Part shown: piece after piece, positions 1-13,846 of the stretch
Position numbering within the stretch: the stretch's first letter is position 1
How the letters are laid out: each line of letters opens with the position of its first letter
DNA from: Heliocidaris erythrogramma
Taxonomy: Eukaryota; Echinodermata; Echinoidea; Camarodonta; Echinometridae
Direction: 5' to 3'
NCBI GenBank assembly: GCA_025617745.1
Contig: CM046853.1
Coordinates: 34,728,625 to 34,792,624 of the forward strand
Length of the DNA: 64,000 nt
The notes under the pieces: generated by a model
What the model saw: the letters and a program-made list of their open reading frames with translations, nothing else
Told to the model about the DNA's origin: nothing
Database searches by the model: none
Position numbers and translations under genes: made by a program

Positions 1-895
1 TATTACAAAAAAATAAGAGTCGGGTTTTTTTTCTTCCCGCTGGAAAATTTTTGAATCAAGGCAGGATGTGGTGACATTTTGACAGATAAAAAGAGCAAGC
101 TTTCAAATGGGGTCCCGACCCATGCATAGGCTGATACTTGACTCGGGTTTACGGTGTAAATGAATAACGAGAAGAGCGCCCATTTTCGAATGACGGATGA
201 CCGCCGCTAATGGTATGATAAGAATCAAATGCTTTCTGTCGATATGCTTTACGACACCTTTCCCGCGTTTCGAAGATAATTCATTTTAAAGAGGGGTAGA
301 TCATTGACGAGGGCTCTACTTGGAGATGCAAAAGGATGGCTAGCGGAGTATTGGCTCTTCATTTAACCTGTAACGATATTATGTGAGGGGTGTAGAACGA
401 GAGTTATCACTTAATACACTCTTGCGGTGAAAATGGATGTATTCAATTACAGGATCAAAAGGTTTTTCATGTGTATCGTGTATATTTTAGTTGAAAACGC
501 TTTTCATAAATATTTTATGCAGCGCCATTATAGTTCTTTGTCTGTCAGACGGAATAGTGTACCTTAAATCAGTACATTAATTCATGCAGAGATCAGTATA
601 CCTTACCTGACCATATACTACGAATAAAATATATCATACGGTATATTGTTTTTACAATTAACAAACTTTTCAAACAATTATTGGAATATAATGAATAATA
701 AATTATTCTGAACTATAAGTTGTATAGCGACAGGAGAAGAAAAATAAACTCTAGTAGGAGTATGACTGATTGCAGAACGATATCTTTGCAATGATTCGGC
801 AGTGCATGTGTCTAGATAAATAACATAATGTAACATTGCACTTAGCTCACAACAGTACTAGTAGTAGTAGTTTTAGTAGATGAAATAGTAGTAGT
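1..895. other. No feature recognised
   Basis: AT-rich single-copy-looking sequence. I see no exon-like frame, tRNA fold or terminal repeat. A short irregular GTA-rich stretch sits at about 857-895. Confidence 0.5.
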
Positions 896-1770
896 TAAAA
901 TAATATGCCCATTAGTAACTTTTACTTATTTTTCCCATGTAGAATTTACTTAAAAACATAAATTTTGCCACTTACGCACTCGATTTAAATAACAACTCAA
1001 ATTTTCAATTTAGTAGAATATATATACGTGAAAATTTTAAGTAAAATTAAATACAAAAGAACATTTAAGTAATTTCAACTTGTATTAATTTAGTATTGTT
1101 AACTCAAAGTAAGAAAGTGTACGTATTACTCAAACAATTTATGTTGATTGTACTTATTTTTAAAAGTAAAGACTGGCGCAGTGCGTAATATAAGTATTAA
1201 CATAATTCATGAATATTCATTAAGACCGAGTTAATCTCTTTTTTAGAATTAAACAAATCTATTTTTTGGTTGAATGAGAATTTAAGGAGTTTAAAATATT
1301 TTCATTTAAAGCAAAAATAAGAAGATAAGACAATTTTTAAGTTGTCACTCGATTCAAAACAAATCAAAACTTGATATTTCAGAAAAATTGTCAACCATTT
1401 TACTTTTTAAGATGCTACGATCAAGTATATATAAAATGGTTGTCAACTTAAAGCGTATGTAATAGTGTTTGTTGGTGATGGTGGCAGATATTTAATTAAA
1501 TCCCAAATCCTAAATTGAAAGAGTAGAGTGTCAGTGAATGTTAGATGGGTACAAGTATAATCATGTCATAATTTTTTTTTTTAATTGTTATCTATCATGA
1601 TTACAATACTTAAATTATTTACGTTAATGTAACTCAATTTAACTGAGTAAAAGTTTATTAAGAAAAATAAGTAAATTCTACTTAAAATTCCCTGTTACAA
1701 ATACTTAAACTAATCAAGGCAATCCGTTGACGAACTTTTTTGAGTAATTTCAACGAATTTTTTTTACAGT
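896..1770. repeat. Decayed AT-rich interspersed repeat
   Basis: A very AT-rich block dominated by variations of AAGTAAATT, ACTTAA and CAATTTA on both strands. The motif GTAGAATTTACTTA near 940 recurs inverted near 1670-1690. The right edge reads poly-T then ACAGTG, a common terminus of short invertebrate DNA elements, directly followed by a GTA microsatellite. This suggests an old inverted-arm element, but no clear matching left terminus was found and the family is unknown. Confidence 0.3.
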
Positions 1771-1794
1771 GTAGTAGTAGTAGTAGTAGTAGTA
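1771..1794. repeat. (GTA)n microsatellite
   Basis: Eight GTA units in a row, seeded at the right edge of the AT-rich repeat. Similar irregular GTA tracts occur at about 857-895 and 17213-17245. Confidence 0.9.
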
Positions 1795-3508
1795 TGTTTT
1801 GTTGTTGTATCCTCTCAGAAATTACAGGTCCAAAAGTGCCCTGCACTCAGCATCTGGACAATCTTGAACTGGTAAAAGTTTCTTCATTTGCTTTATAGTT
1901 GGACCTTTAAGCTACTCAGGAAAGGTTTGCCATAAAATGATGCCATGTAGGTTTCAAACATTGAGAGGTACTTAAATTATTCAAGTATTATTTGAAAGAT
2001 GATTGGTAGCAAGAACAATCTATAGTATATAGAACCTATAGGAGGATTAACGAAAACGTGGGAACTGCGACAAAGTGGTATTGACAGCGTTGGTAAAGTG
2101 ATAATACAGGAACAATGTTAACACATTCTAGCAGATAATACATAGATAACAAAATAAAGGCAGGTAAGACTCTTTAGAAATTATATAAGCCAACAGGTTT
2201 GTGTGCACTGCACGTTTGCTTTTAAGAGTAATTTTGCATTAAGCGTTGTACTAATAACATTGAGCTCTCGGGGCAAGAAAACCAAAAACAGGCACTGAGT
2301 GGGCTGATCGATTGAAGTAACATTTGCGTTGGACCATTACTGTTTCTAATGGTTGTTCCTAGATATAAAGTAAGGAAAATCGTGATTTAAAACGAGATTA
2401 TACTGACAGTGACAAAATTAATGGAAAAGCGGTGAAAAGAACAGAATAACACAAAGAATTACCTCGCTAATTTCTAACTGAAGTAGAAGTGATATTGATG
2501 TTTTCGTTTCGCTAATGATCTATACGAGACTTAATTCAATTAATCATTTTATTCGATGTTTTCCTTACAGGGCGACATAGATGGAATCAAACGAGAAAGG
2601 TTAAAAGGAAATTGTGAAGATGTGCTTGAGCGCTAGTTACTTTGGTGTCTCGGCTATAACCAGGATAATAATGCCTTAGAAGCGCCATGAGCGTCACTGC
2701 GTGACAGATATGAGCGCTATAATTGGCCATTATTATATTATTAGTAATATCATTAAGAAATCCATCCAATGAATATCAATCTTAATGATCAACCTATAGC
2801 TTTGATATTATCAATAGCATACGTTCGAAGACCTAAGCCGACGCCCTCCCTGTTTTGTGAATTCAAGATACGCAGATGTCATATTCTTGTACATTTTTGT
2901 CTATTTTTATCTCGATTTTTACCTCGTAGATTTCATTTTATTTTCATCTACATCCACCCAGCTTATAATTAATCATGTGGTCTAATCAACGGTTGACTAA
3001 ATTAATAAGAAGTCTAATTAATATGTGGGCGACTTTTTATTAATTTCGTTAATTACCATTTTTATCCATTCGGTTCCTCCATTCCCAGAAATTTCGAACT
3101 TTCTTTTAGATTGATCAAAAGATAAATCATTTTTGCTGGTCTTTGTGGCACTTCATGTAGCCATAGGACTGGCGTCTCCATCCTATGGACGTATTTAAAA
3201 GAAGAAGGAGGCATGTTTCGTATGAGGAGCAACGAGAACAACAACAAACTTCCATCATTTGGGAAACTTAATTGAAACATGGTTACAGCAAACTACCGTC
3301 ATTGTGAGTTTTTGTGACAATTATTAATACAGCTTCCTTGGAAGAAATGTTCTTCATTTACATAGGAGTTCTAGAGTTAGCCAGAGAAAAAGTGAGAAAT
3401 CACAATCATGACCTTGCGATAATATGCATTTTCAGCCTTTACCCCAAGCAGCCTGCCTTGAATATTTGCCGCCTAGAGAGATTAGAGAGAGGAAAAAAGA
3501 CAGGAGAT

Positions 3509-3509
<1 letters not shown>
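1795..3509. other. No feature recognised
   Basis: Unique-looking AT-rich sequence. Two short open frames (2587-2769 minus, 2769-2972 plus) show no domain, signal peptide or splice context and look like chance. Confidence 0.5.
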
Positions 3510-3548
<39 letters not shown>

Positions 3549-3585
3549 GGTTAAGAAAAGAGAGAGAGAGAGAGAGAAAGAGAGG
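3510..3585. repeat. (GA)n microsatellite, two blocks
   Basis: Purine dinucleotide runs at about 3510-3542 and 3557-3585 separated by a short A/G-rich spacer. They produce artificial Arg-Glu or Ser-Leu frames on the two strands, which I do not treat as genes. Confidence 0.95.
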
Positions 3586-3599
3586 GTGGGGAGACGGAG

Positions 3600-6500
3600 A
3601 TAGAACGACAAACACATAGGCGACGCAGATCCACTGACGGTAATCATGCAATCAAGAGCAAGATTTGAAGTTCTGGCTAGAACTAAGCATGCTAAGAGGG
3701 AGAGAAAAATCTATTTGTATTGTGTTATTGCATAGGTCTGCCACAGGACGTTCGGCCATTTCCTGTTTGACGAAGGTTTTACTGTATCAGGTTAAATCAA
3801 AAATTCACTGTGAAACAAGGGGGAATGTACACCCAAAACTCCTTTCTTCGGAGCTCAGCGGCTTGAATTGAGTGCATGTAAGTATATCTGTCAATCAATA
3901 TCCCATCCCAGTCTCATTTGGGACGGAGCCTGCATATCACTTTCCCTCATTTCCCAAAGTGACTTCCCGGCTGCGAATATAGCATCAAAATGCAGAATTT
4001 TATCCTAAAAAAGAGGGAAAAAAACGCCCACTGCTAATCAGTCCACGAATCGGCAGTGTTATACAACGAGTCAAAGGAAGGACTTCATGAACATAAGAAA
4101 CATGCCACAGTATTTTTTTTTTTTGCACGCGAGGCAATCTGCGTTCTTAGTCGAAATGTAGTACATTTTTTTCTCAAAGTCAAATATGTATCTAAGCAAC
4201 GTTCATAAGAAAACACATTCACATTCTAGCATTGTTTTTATTGCTGAATATTCACGTACGTGTTTGTAATTTTTAGGTACGGTAACTTGCTTAAATGCTC
4301 GCTGCAGTTCCTGTAGATCTGTAGAGATTGACAAAGTAATTCGATTCTTCCCTGTCTAAGTATCTGCAAGGAAACTGAGTGTCTCCATCAAACCATGCCT
4401 CTCTCTCGAATTCTTTCATATATTTTTGCTCGAAATAAAATTAAAACAAGCACAATCGCGTCTCTTTCCCTCATATAAATGATTTCTTAACCTGAGCAAT
4501 TACGCCAAGTCGTGTTGCAGTAGGATGGAATTTGACATGTTTGTTAAACCAAAATCTGTTTTACAGAGCCTACTAACGTACAGCTTCATCCTCTTTTATA
4601 TAACATCATTCTCATAATGTGTCACCTTGGAAAGCTTTTCCATCCACAATAGTAAGCGGCATTTAAGCACTTTTTCATGCGAGAAAAGTAAATTAAATGT
4701 ATTTCTATTCGAACATAATTAGTAACGTATAGGGGAAAAGATTTAAACGTCTAATTATCACAAAATTCTTTTCAATGATAATATATATACGGTAAAAACA
4801 TCGCTGGCTGTTTCCCCCGGACAGGACATGAATGTCTAAAGATAGAGTTCATATCATTGAATATACCTCATATTATATATTCAGTCGGTACCTTGTATTT
4901 CAGGTTAATGCACTGACTACCCATTTCAAATTCAATCGTGGATTTGGTTCTCTCAAATATCAGGCAATCTGGGAAATCGTCTAGGAGTATAAGATCAAAT
5001 TTTGCGGTGTCTCCGCCAAGCCACCTAATTTTTCGCTCCCCAAAATTCTGCGTCAGCACATGATTCCTTTCTTTGCAAGCCTTCCCGATCCTGCGAATGG
5101 CGGAAATGGAATAATCACGCACTCGCTGTCTTGTTTTTAAACATGTAAATTTGACTCATTTTGGCATGAGAAATTCCTGCCAAATATGGATGGCATTTAA
5201 GGAGATTTTTATGGTCCGATATAGATCTGGCTGTTTACAGTGTGCGGAGACGAGATGAGAGATCTGAATTTACCATCTACCTAAGATAAGATCTAATCAC
5301 TCAAACATCTAGCAATGTACTCTTGTGATTAAAATTAAAAATGTTTTAATGCAATTTACTTGGGTCTCTTGTGTCTGTTTCTAACAGCTCCATGGTGTTG
5401 ACGAATACTGAAAGTGTTTTCCCTTTTAACACGGTTTGTTTTCACAGCCAAAATAAGAGAGTTAATTCTCTCGAGATCACACTCCGGGATGTTTAATGAT
5501 GAGATACAGCATTCTTGTAATACTTTGATTCGGAATTTTTACAGGGTATTAAACTCATCTATCGGGGGAAATTGATGTACTCTCAGGACTCTCTCAACCT
5601 TAATTGCAAATGTAATTAACTTTTTCATTTTTTCAATTTTTACTAACATTAATTTTGTTGTATATACTGGTATGTATTATAAAACATTTTTTTTTGCTAA
5701 CAAAATTTATTTCATCATTTCCCTTTTATGCCTAAAACTGCATGCAAGCGAAAACATTTCATGACAGACCAGGAGGTAGCTGATTTCTAATAATATGTAC
5801 GCAGCACTAATAGAATAATCGCAAAACAATTCCTTAAATGTTAATAATTTAGCAACTCTGCCTTCCCTTTCTCCAATTATTGCGTATTAGGCACGTAGTC
5901 CATGAATCAATTAGATGATAGGTGCATTACCACAGACCTGATAACGATAACTATGATTCTCTACTGAGAGCCAAAAGGATATTTACTCATATTCTTTTAC
6001 ACAAAACTAACGCCCTTCTGGCTCCCAGCAGAAAGGTGCTACTAAACATTATTGGACTACCACGTAATATTCATCAAAAGTAACATATTTCTCTAGAAAT
6101 TAAATTTATGGATGATTTTGGCATTTTTGCACCAACTGCGTTGCTGAAACGCACGCAGGGATAGAGAGGGAAAAAACAGGAAGTATAATTTGTCTTCCCT
6201 CACAGTAAAGATTCGTTATTTTTCGAAAGAGACAAACAAGGTCACTAAAATTCGGACCGATATTTTTTACTGATTCGTCCGTTTGCTTGTTATACCTATT
6301 CCTTTCAACAAAATATCTAAAGGCCAGTTCACTTTCCTATGAAATAATGAAATACAAAAAATAACCATGAAGATTAAAGTTATTTTTCCATTTTTGGTAA
6401 CGTGGAAATCATTATTGGAATCAGATAATATAAAACAAATATGCAATTTATATGTAAATCATAATTGGGCTATCCATCAGGTAATATCTAGCTATAATCA

Positions 6501-6839
6501 GATAATATCTTGCTATTATATTTGATTGACCTAGTTTTCAGCAAGTCCGTCCTGAATAAATATTAATCGCGTCCTGTGTATCAAAGGCAAAAACTGTACG
6601 ACAAACGCTCCGGCAATTACGGCTCCAAAGTCAATTTTCTTACACAAATCGAATTCCTAACTTTAATCCTTGACTTTTTCTTATCCTAACCATAAATCTA
6701 ACCTAAAACCAAAATCGCAGCCATAACCCATACCAAATATTTGACCAAAATACAGCCCGTAGCATGTTTCGTGTCACTGCTCGGAATGTATGGGATCACT
6801 GTTTAAGTTGCTCCTTAAAAACCACATGTACTTCTTTAG
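3600..6839. other. Mostly featureless; one open minus-strand frame
   Basis: No repeat terminus or RNA gene seen. The minus-strand frame 4868-5122 has a balanced, protein-like composition in its second half (contains FDLILLDDFPDCLIFER). A CAG just before GATCGGG and an AAG/GTACCG near the other end could be splice sites. I do not recognise the peptide and 84 codons is within chance for this window. Confidence 0.35.
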
Positions 6840-6844
6840 GAAAA

Positions 6845-6985
6845 TGTAAGTTCAGATCCCTGCCTTTGGCTGCAAACTGATTCTGTTCGGACCCAGGTTC
6901 GAAACTGAGTCACGTCTTTCGGATGGTGATGTTAAAGGTCGATCCCCAGACGAAAGTAATCATATCTGATTGATACACGTCTGTC
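6845..6985 (+). repeat. Possible SINE 3' fragment
   Basis: Contains CAGGTTCGAAACTG followed by TTTCGGATGGTGATGTTAAA and GGTCGATCCCC. This order resembles the 3' body of SINEs common in marine invertebrates, where a TTTCGGATGGGACGTTAAA-like block precedes a GGTCCC block. No tRNA-like head was found upstream, so this would be a 5'-truncated copy. Identification is by memory of the motif only. Confidence 0.3.
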
Positions 6986-9900
6986 TGTCGCTAGTAAGTA
7001 TTGTTCTTTGTTCGCAGTGTCGGTTTTCCATTATCAAGATACTGTTTTGAGATTTCTCATAATATAATTATCATTTTGGTACGTTTTACAGCAATTAACA
7101 CATAGTCAGAGAGTGCTCAATTCGCATCAATCACACCCAGGGACGTCGTTATAGACAATTTTGCATTGGTAGGTGAGGATGGTTGGATCAAATAAAATTG
7201 TCAAGAAAGTGAAACAAATACAAAAAATGTCGAAAAAGGATTTTCATCAATTCTTATGATTTCCGGGTAAGGCTTTAAATATTCCAAAATTGCCGACGAA
7301 ACAATGAATGGGGATGTCATACGCCCGCGCCCCTTCGAGCAACGCACTAAATTTAGATTGAAAACATAGCTGTTCCATGACATCTGAATGACTAAACGGA
7401 GAACATCTATTTATTTTGTGTACGCTTTATTTCAATTCCCCTGTGAAAATTTCGATTATAGCCCAAAGTGGACTGCTGTCCAAACAGCCATGAATGTAAG
7501 ACCGGTGGGTGAAATGCTCACCGACGAAAATAATAGTCAATCACCAACCACGTGACTGGGTAGTCTATGAACGTCATCACGCATCGCAATAAGCTTAAAT
7601 GGGGGAGATGTTTCGTTTCCTGTTTGTGAATATTTCTCCGATTTTTATTCTGTCCGTCCATCAGGAAGGTGTTTATGCATACATTTACGCACATATGGAT
7701 GCTGGCCATTATTTTTTTCTTCTGTCCAAACGTATGTGAAAACATAAAGGAACACATACATGGAAGGGGGGAAAGGGTTCCAGCGCCTTTGGCGGTAAGA
7801 CGTAGGTATCATCGGTTATCGGATTTTTAATTCAACAGCATTTAAACCTAATGTTGGCGAGTTGATGGTGCGTGAGCGTGAGTCAATCAGTGGGTTAAAA
7901 CGTGCGAGAGAGAACACGTCTTATCAGCTAGTAATCGATAATTGCCTGGAATTGCTCCACTAATGCTACAGACTTGATTTCCTTTCTTCTGATGAGTGTG
8001 CAATAGCCTTGGAGACATTGCCCCGTTCTAAAGCGGTCGGAACATGGAGACATATTAACCATGACAGTAACTTATATTGCACTACCACAATTAGTGATAA
8101 CACAATTAATCAAAGGTCATATCTGTGTATGCGGTCACATATTAATTAGTTCTAGACCAGGAAAAGTAATTTAGACGGGAAAAGTCTGCATTGTCTTTCT
8201 TTTTTTTAAATCATCGCTTGTCCTTTTAAAGGTGAACAACAGCATTCCGATGTATTACAGTGTCCTTGCCAAAGTGAGACATTCGGGTATGACCTTTTTC
8301 AGTCCGAATGGCAATTGTTTCATGACTTGTGCAATTACCTAAGATATATTAAAGAGCCTTTGGGGATTACAAAGTCAAAAGGCTTCCCAAGCTAATACGA
8401 CCAAGTGTGTCTCTTAATCGCTTTATTTGCATGGATGCCCCGCTGTCCGTATCATAGATCAATATAACAAGGGGGTTGTGGGTCTCGTTGTATGCCTAGC
8501 GTCCTCCTGTCGCTGAACCGCGGCGGACATTGGGCTTACAGCGAAACGCTATCGATCACTCGACTTCTGCCCGTCCGTGGAATGTTTGCGTTATCCTATC
8601 TTCCCCAATCACTCATGACCCGGTCCTAGCGCTCGCCCAAAGTGGCTTCCCAATTTACTGGCTATAAATCCGAGTTTACGTGCAGTTTACCCTGGTAGTT
8701 TAAACATTACTCGGAACATACCGATGCAATCTGGTTCCGCTCAATTATGTAGGAGCCATTCCGGATCATTTTCGGGAAAGACGGGTCGCGTATCTGACGG
8801 TATGTCTTCTTACAACCTTTGTTCTATCCAAGCGTTAATTGCCCCAGTCAAGGCTGATTAATGGGACGAATACATTAATTTCTATTATCGGTTATATATT
8901 CTTTGACTTCCCATAAACATGGAGTTCAACAAATCTCTGTTAAATTATTATGGGCGAATGAAAATAGAGAAAAGAGTTTTACCCAGTTAAATATCATGTT
9001 CTAGTTACTTTTGATTTTCTAGAAAGTATATATTATCATGGCTGCCCCTGTTATACCACGGAACTCGAAATGCTACCTTCTATGATCCAAAACGAATTAT
9101 AACAACACATGAATTAAACCATTGCCTCGGCTTGCTCTCCCATTATTTATACCGGTCCTGCCTGACTAACAGTTGAATTTTGTCAGTCACACACAAAAAT
9201 CCGGTGAGAGAAAAGCTGGTGACACGACGCCCTCATGAATGGTCCAATGGTATGGTTGTATATCTTTTGTTCATATCCAGTTGACTATCTTGTAAGATAT
9301 CGTCATAGAAAGTTAGATGGAAGTCAAGGGGCCAATTCATATTTAACAGAAGAATGGTTTGAAAAGAAAGTTGCGACGTCTGTGGTTAGCTAAAATCAAG
9401 CACCGAATACCGTTTACATTTTATCTGATGAAATTTCCTTGATATTTACTTGGACGCATTCTTTGAAAAGGATTATTCCCCTTAACAGGGTCATTCATTC
9501 AAGATTGACTAAATGTCGTCATCTTCACGGTGTAAAATTTAACCAATTAGACGTGTTGAAAGTGAGTGTACGAACCCTCTTAACAAAAGGTCATTTCTTT
9601 CAAGAAAAGTCACCACTCTATTTTCAGAAAGCGAGGAAGGTCCTGGTATTGTTTGCGCCTATGAGGGGGTATACCAAAGTTTGCTCAAGGCAAGCTCTGT
9701 GAAAATTCGTATTTGCATGTTCATTGAGGATTTAAAGAGAGCACGGAGAGTTATGTCAGTGTCATTTCTGACAGGGAAAGATTACCGCATGCGATAAAGG
9801 ATATCAAGACATTTCTAGCAGGTAACAAGTCAAGCTGTCAGCAGAGAGTAAATATCAATTCCGGTGAACCTGCAGCTCAAAATATGAAAATAATGCCCCT

Positions 9901-12770
9901 GATGGACCCTGATGTTATTGATGAGAAGTTAATTAAGGGATCTCAAGAAATACTTTTTTTCAACATAGCTCCGAGTGTGGTTCATTTAGGCACGTTTTAA
10001 AGGCTTCGGTGTTTGAGCATCTAGAACACAAGCCTTTCATAACTTAATGATAAGATCTCTTGGGGTAAGAATATGGAGAAAGCCTTGGCTAATGGGTAGC
10101 AGAAAGTCGGGCATACTCAGGACGGAGGAAAGAGTGAAGGCGAAAGTTCCCTGGCACTTCATGTTTCTGACTTGCAAATGAAATTATCCTTTCAGGTAAA
10201 TGATCTTGTTGCCGATAGCGCGCAGTAGTCGGTGTCACATTATCAAATGAGATAGCAGTGCGTCTATTGTTAAGCGCCAAAATCGCCCAAAGCGTAAGGA
10301 TATTTAGAAATAGACTGGACGTTTAGGGTGAAATACGCAAAGAGGACCGACAAAGAAACGCAAACAAAATAACACAGACCGATAAAACCATGAGGCACTC
10401 TAATTTTTTTTGTAATCAATAATTTGTTGGCCCAGAAATATAGTTTTTGCTCAACTTTGTTGACATAGCCTCTCACCTTTTCGTAGTATTCACACATATA
10501 CGTGCAAAGATTGTGCCACAGATCCTATGTAAAATATCAAACTGATAGTTTGTATCTTAACAGCAAGGACCTTCATTTTTCAAAGGAAAGGGTGCATGTA
10601 AGGTTATCTTTTATATTCAATGAATAAAATGCCGCTTTGCAAGGTAATACCCGCGACCGGGCTTACAATATGCTAAATTATTTTTCAATTAGGCAGTGCG
10701 GAATAACTAAAACTTCAAAAACAGCCTCTTATTATTCATGGAATCCTGATTTCTCATGAGTCGACATCCTTGTACTTATATTCTGTGCCACGGCATATAA
10801 AAACAAGAATCGAGAAAATGATTAGTAATTAATAGCAAGCCTACTGGCAGGATTAGATGAAATGGCATTGGCATAACGATTCGTTCTACTACCTTCGGTT
10901 TCGTCCAATAATGGGATTGCCTGTAGGATTTGGCGTAACAGAAGTAGGAAACACTGACGTGAAATCATTCAGTCAGAATCGCAGATTTTCCCGAATACAT
11001 TACGAGCTTCATGACATTTTTATTACCATTTTTGAGAATTGCTACTTGATTTCATATGTACGTTAATTCACCCATCACGTTATCAATAATAAAATACGTA
11101 ACCTTAGGACACGATTTATGTACCAAGAAGGGAAAAAAAGTTTTTATACATTCCGTGTTTAATTTTTCTTACAAATTTGTTTTAAAATATATTCTTTCAT
11201 CACAGAAAAAGGCAGCTGCATATCGTTGTGAGAATAAAACCCCCTTGTTCATGTTCAGAAGATTGAAGCCACAGCTGGTCGGGCAAATGTCTTGATTAGT
11301 TTACGTTGTGCAGGACCTCCTTTGGACCGCACAGGTAGTGAACGATGACCGATGATGTCTTTTCTTCATTACAAGCCTTGCTTCCTCAATCACCTGTTTT
11401 CATCAGAACATTGCTTTAAGTAATATCCTCCATGATCAAACGATACTGATGCATTAACTAAAAGGTCATGACAGAAGGTCCGATTTTGTAAAGTTAACAT
11501 TCTCTACAATTCAAACAATAGCGCCTAATGGAAGATTATGCATGTATCCGTACTATTGAATATAGGAACTTAATGTCGGCAGTTAAAATGTTAAACGAAT
11601 GCTTGCGTAGGCAATACAGATGAGATAAATGAAATAATGGAGGACATGATCCAAAGCACTTAGATTTGAAAATCATCTGGGCAAAGACGAGACTAACCAA
11701 CTGTTGCTTTTCTCTCAGGGCATTGTTCTGGCAACATCCCACTGTCTCCTAGTGGGTTCCATAAGAAAGCCTTGTTATTGATACTCCTATCTAACCTTTA
11801 TGATTTAACTTGATCAACAAACAGAGTGTAGGGCATGAATGCTTGGAGGATGCAAAATCATAACACTCACCAATATCCCTTTTTGCGGGGGAGGGGAAAT
11901 TTTCCTGCCTAAAGGCACGGTAAGGATATGAAACATCGTGCAAGGCGAACATGGTAATCAGATTGCAAAATCTTACTATTTCCGTTTCCATTGTGTCACT
12001 AAGGCATTATGAAACCCGATCCCTTCTATAAAACAATTTTCACCTACTATACTAGCGATCTACGTTAAATCTTTCCTTCAAAGACAATGCGTTGAACTGA
12101 TTCCTGGAAATAATTTGCGATTAAAAAAAAAAAAAAAAAATCTTCCAACAGATTTAAGTGATTTGTTTTGCTCCGCACATATCCGATTATTCTTTATTTA
12201 AATTGTAGCAGTAATGTAATATCCGGTTAATGGGCTTGAATATTTACATTTATTTTTTTTCTTAGTAATATGTCACGTGATGGTTAGAAGCACGTTCTTA
12301 GGAAATCATTTCCAGTATGCCTAAGTTCGTTTCTTCAGAGTACAAAAATTTATAGATTTACCATCAAAACTAATATTTTATACATGGGTTGAGTTTAATA
12401 AGTTCTAAAAGAGCTTATTCTAATTATTGTATATAGTTTTGTGTTTTATTTTAAATTTTTATATCATTATCATCTGACAATGGAATATATCTTTATACAT
12501 ATATTTTAAGGGGAATGGTGTTGATTGTTGTACAAGGAATTTAGAGAATGTGATTTGATCATGAAAATATTAGCATTTAGATACTTCTGCTATTAATCGT
12601 CACATTAGCCAAGACAATTCTATCAGAAAGTTCACATCTACAAAAGATGAAGATATAGCATATTGAAATATGGGGTTTTCCGATTTTTATTTAAAATATT
12701 AAATTATCGATGAAAATTATTACCCGCAAAAGAATCTACGAGAACATATTTCCAGTGGATTTGTAGAAAT
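6986..12770. other. Gene-less stretch, nothing recognised
   Basis: About 5.8 kb without a recognisable exon, repeat terminus or RNA gene. Short frames (for example 9439-9702 plus, 10089-10497 minus, 11791-11991 minus) show no family signature. A 19-base poly-A run lies near 12122-12140. If the secreted-peptide exon at 13.7 kb is real, its downstream exons on the minus strand should lie in this direction, but I could not identify one. Confidence 0.45.
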
Positions 12771-12990
12771 GGTTACAAGTCGTTTTTCCAACGGTTCGTA
12801 TTTCCGAAAAGTTATTTAGGTCTCTATTTCATTGTCAGAATTACGAACCTGCGGAATTATGAACCCTTTTTTTTTTTGGAATTACGAACCTTCAGAGTAA
12901 TGCATCAGATTCATCTTCGGAATTATGAATCCCCTACTATGGGAAAGTTGTGTTTCGGAATTACGAACCTTCGGGGAAAATGAGTACCCC
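12771..12990 (+). mobile_element. TTCGGAATTAYGAACC foldback element, copy 1
   Basis: A 220 bp element built from repeats of the 16-mer TTCGGAATTAYGAACC and degenerate forms, facing both ways. The right end reads CGGGGAAAATGAGTACCCC. The left end (GGTTACAAGTCGTTTTTCC) is an imperfect inverted match to it. The same ends and internal order appear in reverse at 53623-54015, which shows this is a mobile family and not a local array. No clear target duplication was found. There is no coding capacity. Superfamily unassigned. Confidence 0.7.
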
Positions 12991-13727
12991 GTAAAATCTA
13001 GTGATATATGTAGGTTTGGTAAGATTAGAGAATTGTGGAGATTGTGTTTTTCTTCCTCACATCCTGATGAACAATTGTACATGGTTAACATTAATGAAAG
13101 TCTGTTTATACGTATAACAGTTCGCACATAAAACATTTTGTCCCCCTCTAAGTAAGAGCTATTTATTATATATACTAACTCTAACTGTTTAATTTTAAAA
13201 ATGCATACATGACATAATTCGGTCGGTTTTTATGAAATTTCACATATACTTATTGGCATAACTTCACTTTCTAATCATGTAATCGAGTTAAATGGATCAT
13301 TTACAGTAACAATATTTACACAGGGTCTTATTTCAATATTCACATAAACGTTAAGCATATGAAAATAGGTGGCAAGGATAAAGATTTATTCGCTTATTTA
13401 CGTTCTTTCAAAGTACAGACCATTGGGAATCTAAACAAAAAATCAGATAGTGTATTCCCTTTGCCCATTTTTGTCCATATGTAATAATTATGAATTGGTC
13501 TTCCCATACCACCTTTACACTCACTTCGAAAGTAACATTTATTGTCTGAAATTGTCAGGTTTTTAGAAGCATAAATGAAGGTGAACTACAATTTCACGTA
13601 GATGCCTTTTTAAGTGTGACCCTTATGGTAGGAATGATGCTCGCTTTATCATCTTTCAAATCGAATTACTATCCCTTGAGAGAAAGTTCCCGAAGACATA
13701 GACTTGGACAACATTTAAAAAAAATAC
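12991..13727. other. No feature recognised
   Basis: AT-rich sequence. On the minus strand it would be the start of the intron following the candidate secreted-peptide exon. Confidence 0.4.
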
Positions 13728-13846
13728 CTTTGTCTCTGAGTACTGGGTTGGTTGTCCGTCGTTCTCGTGCGTGATTGGCCGGAAGTGACGCAGCAAGGGC
13801 GCAGAATAGCACTACCAGGAGAAATAACCTCAGCTCCATTGTCGTA
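13728..13846 (-). CDS. Candidate leader exon of a secreted peptide gene (partial)
   Basis: Reading the minus strand, a pyrimidine-rich tract ends in TGTATACAG (acceptor) at 13847. Seven bases of 5' UTR follow, then ATG at 13839-13837 in the context ACAATGG. The frame gives 37 residues plus one base. It starts MELR and contains the hydrophobic run LFLLVVLFCALAASL, then LPANHARERR, and ends NPVLRDK just before AAG/GTATTT (donor), so it exits in phase 1. This is the layout of a signal peptide with a likely cleavage after an Ala-Ala-Ser type motif. RERR is a possible furin-type processing site. An upstream in-frame ATG at 13884 exists but would bury the signal peptide behind 15 residues and overlaps the pyrimidine tract, so I prefer 13839. 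The remaining exons and the mature peptide were not found and the family is not recognised. A CCAAT-core hairpin lies about 170 bp 5' of the exon. This could be a small neuropeptide, antimicrobial or matrix precursor, or a chance open frame. Confidence 0.5.

Noticed and set aside
3314-3651. Frames on both strands rich in Arg-Glu or Ser-Leu
   Set aside because: They are driven by the GA microsatellite.
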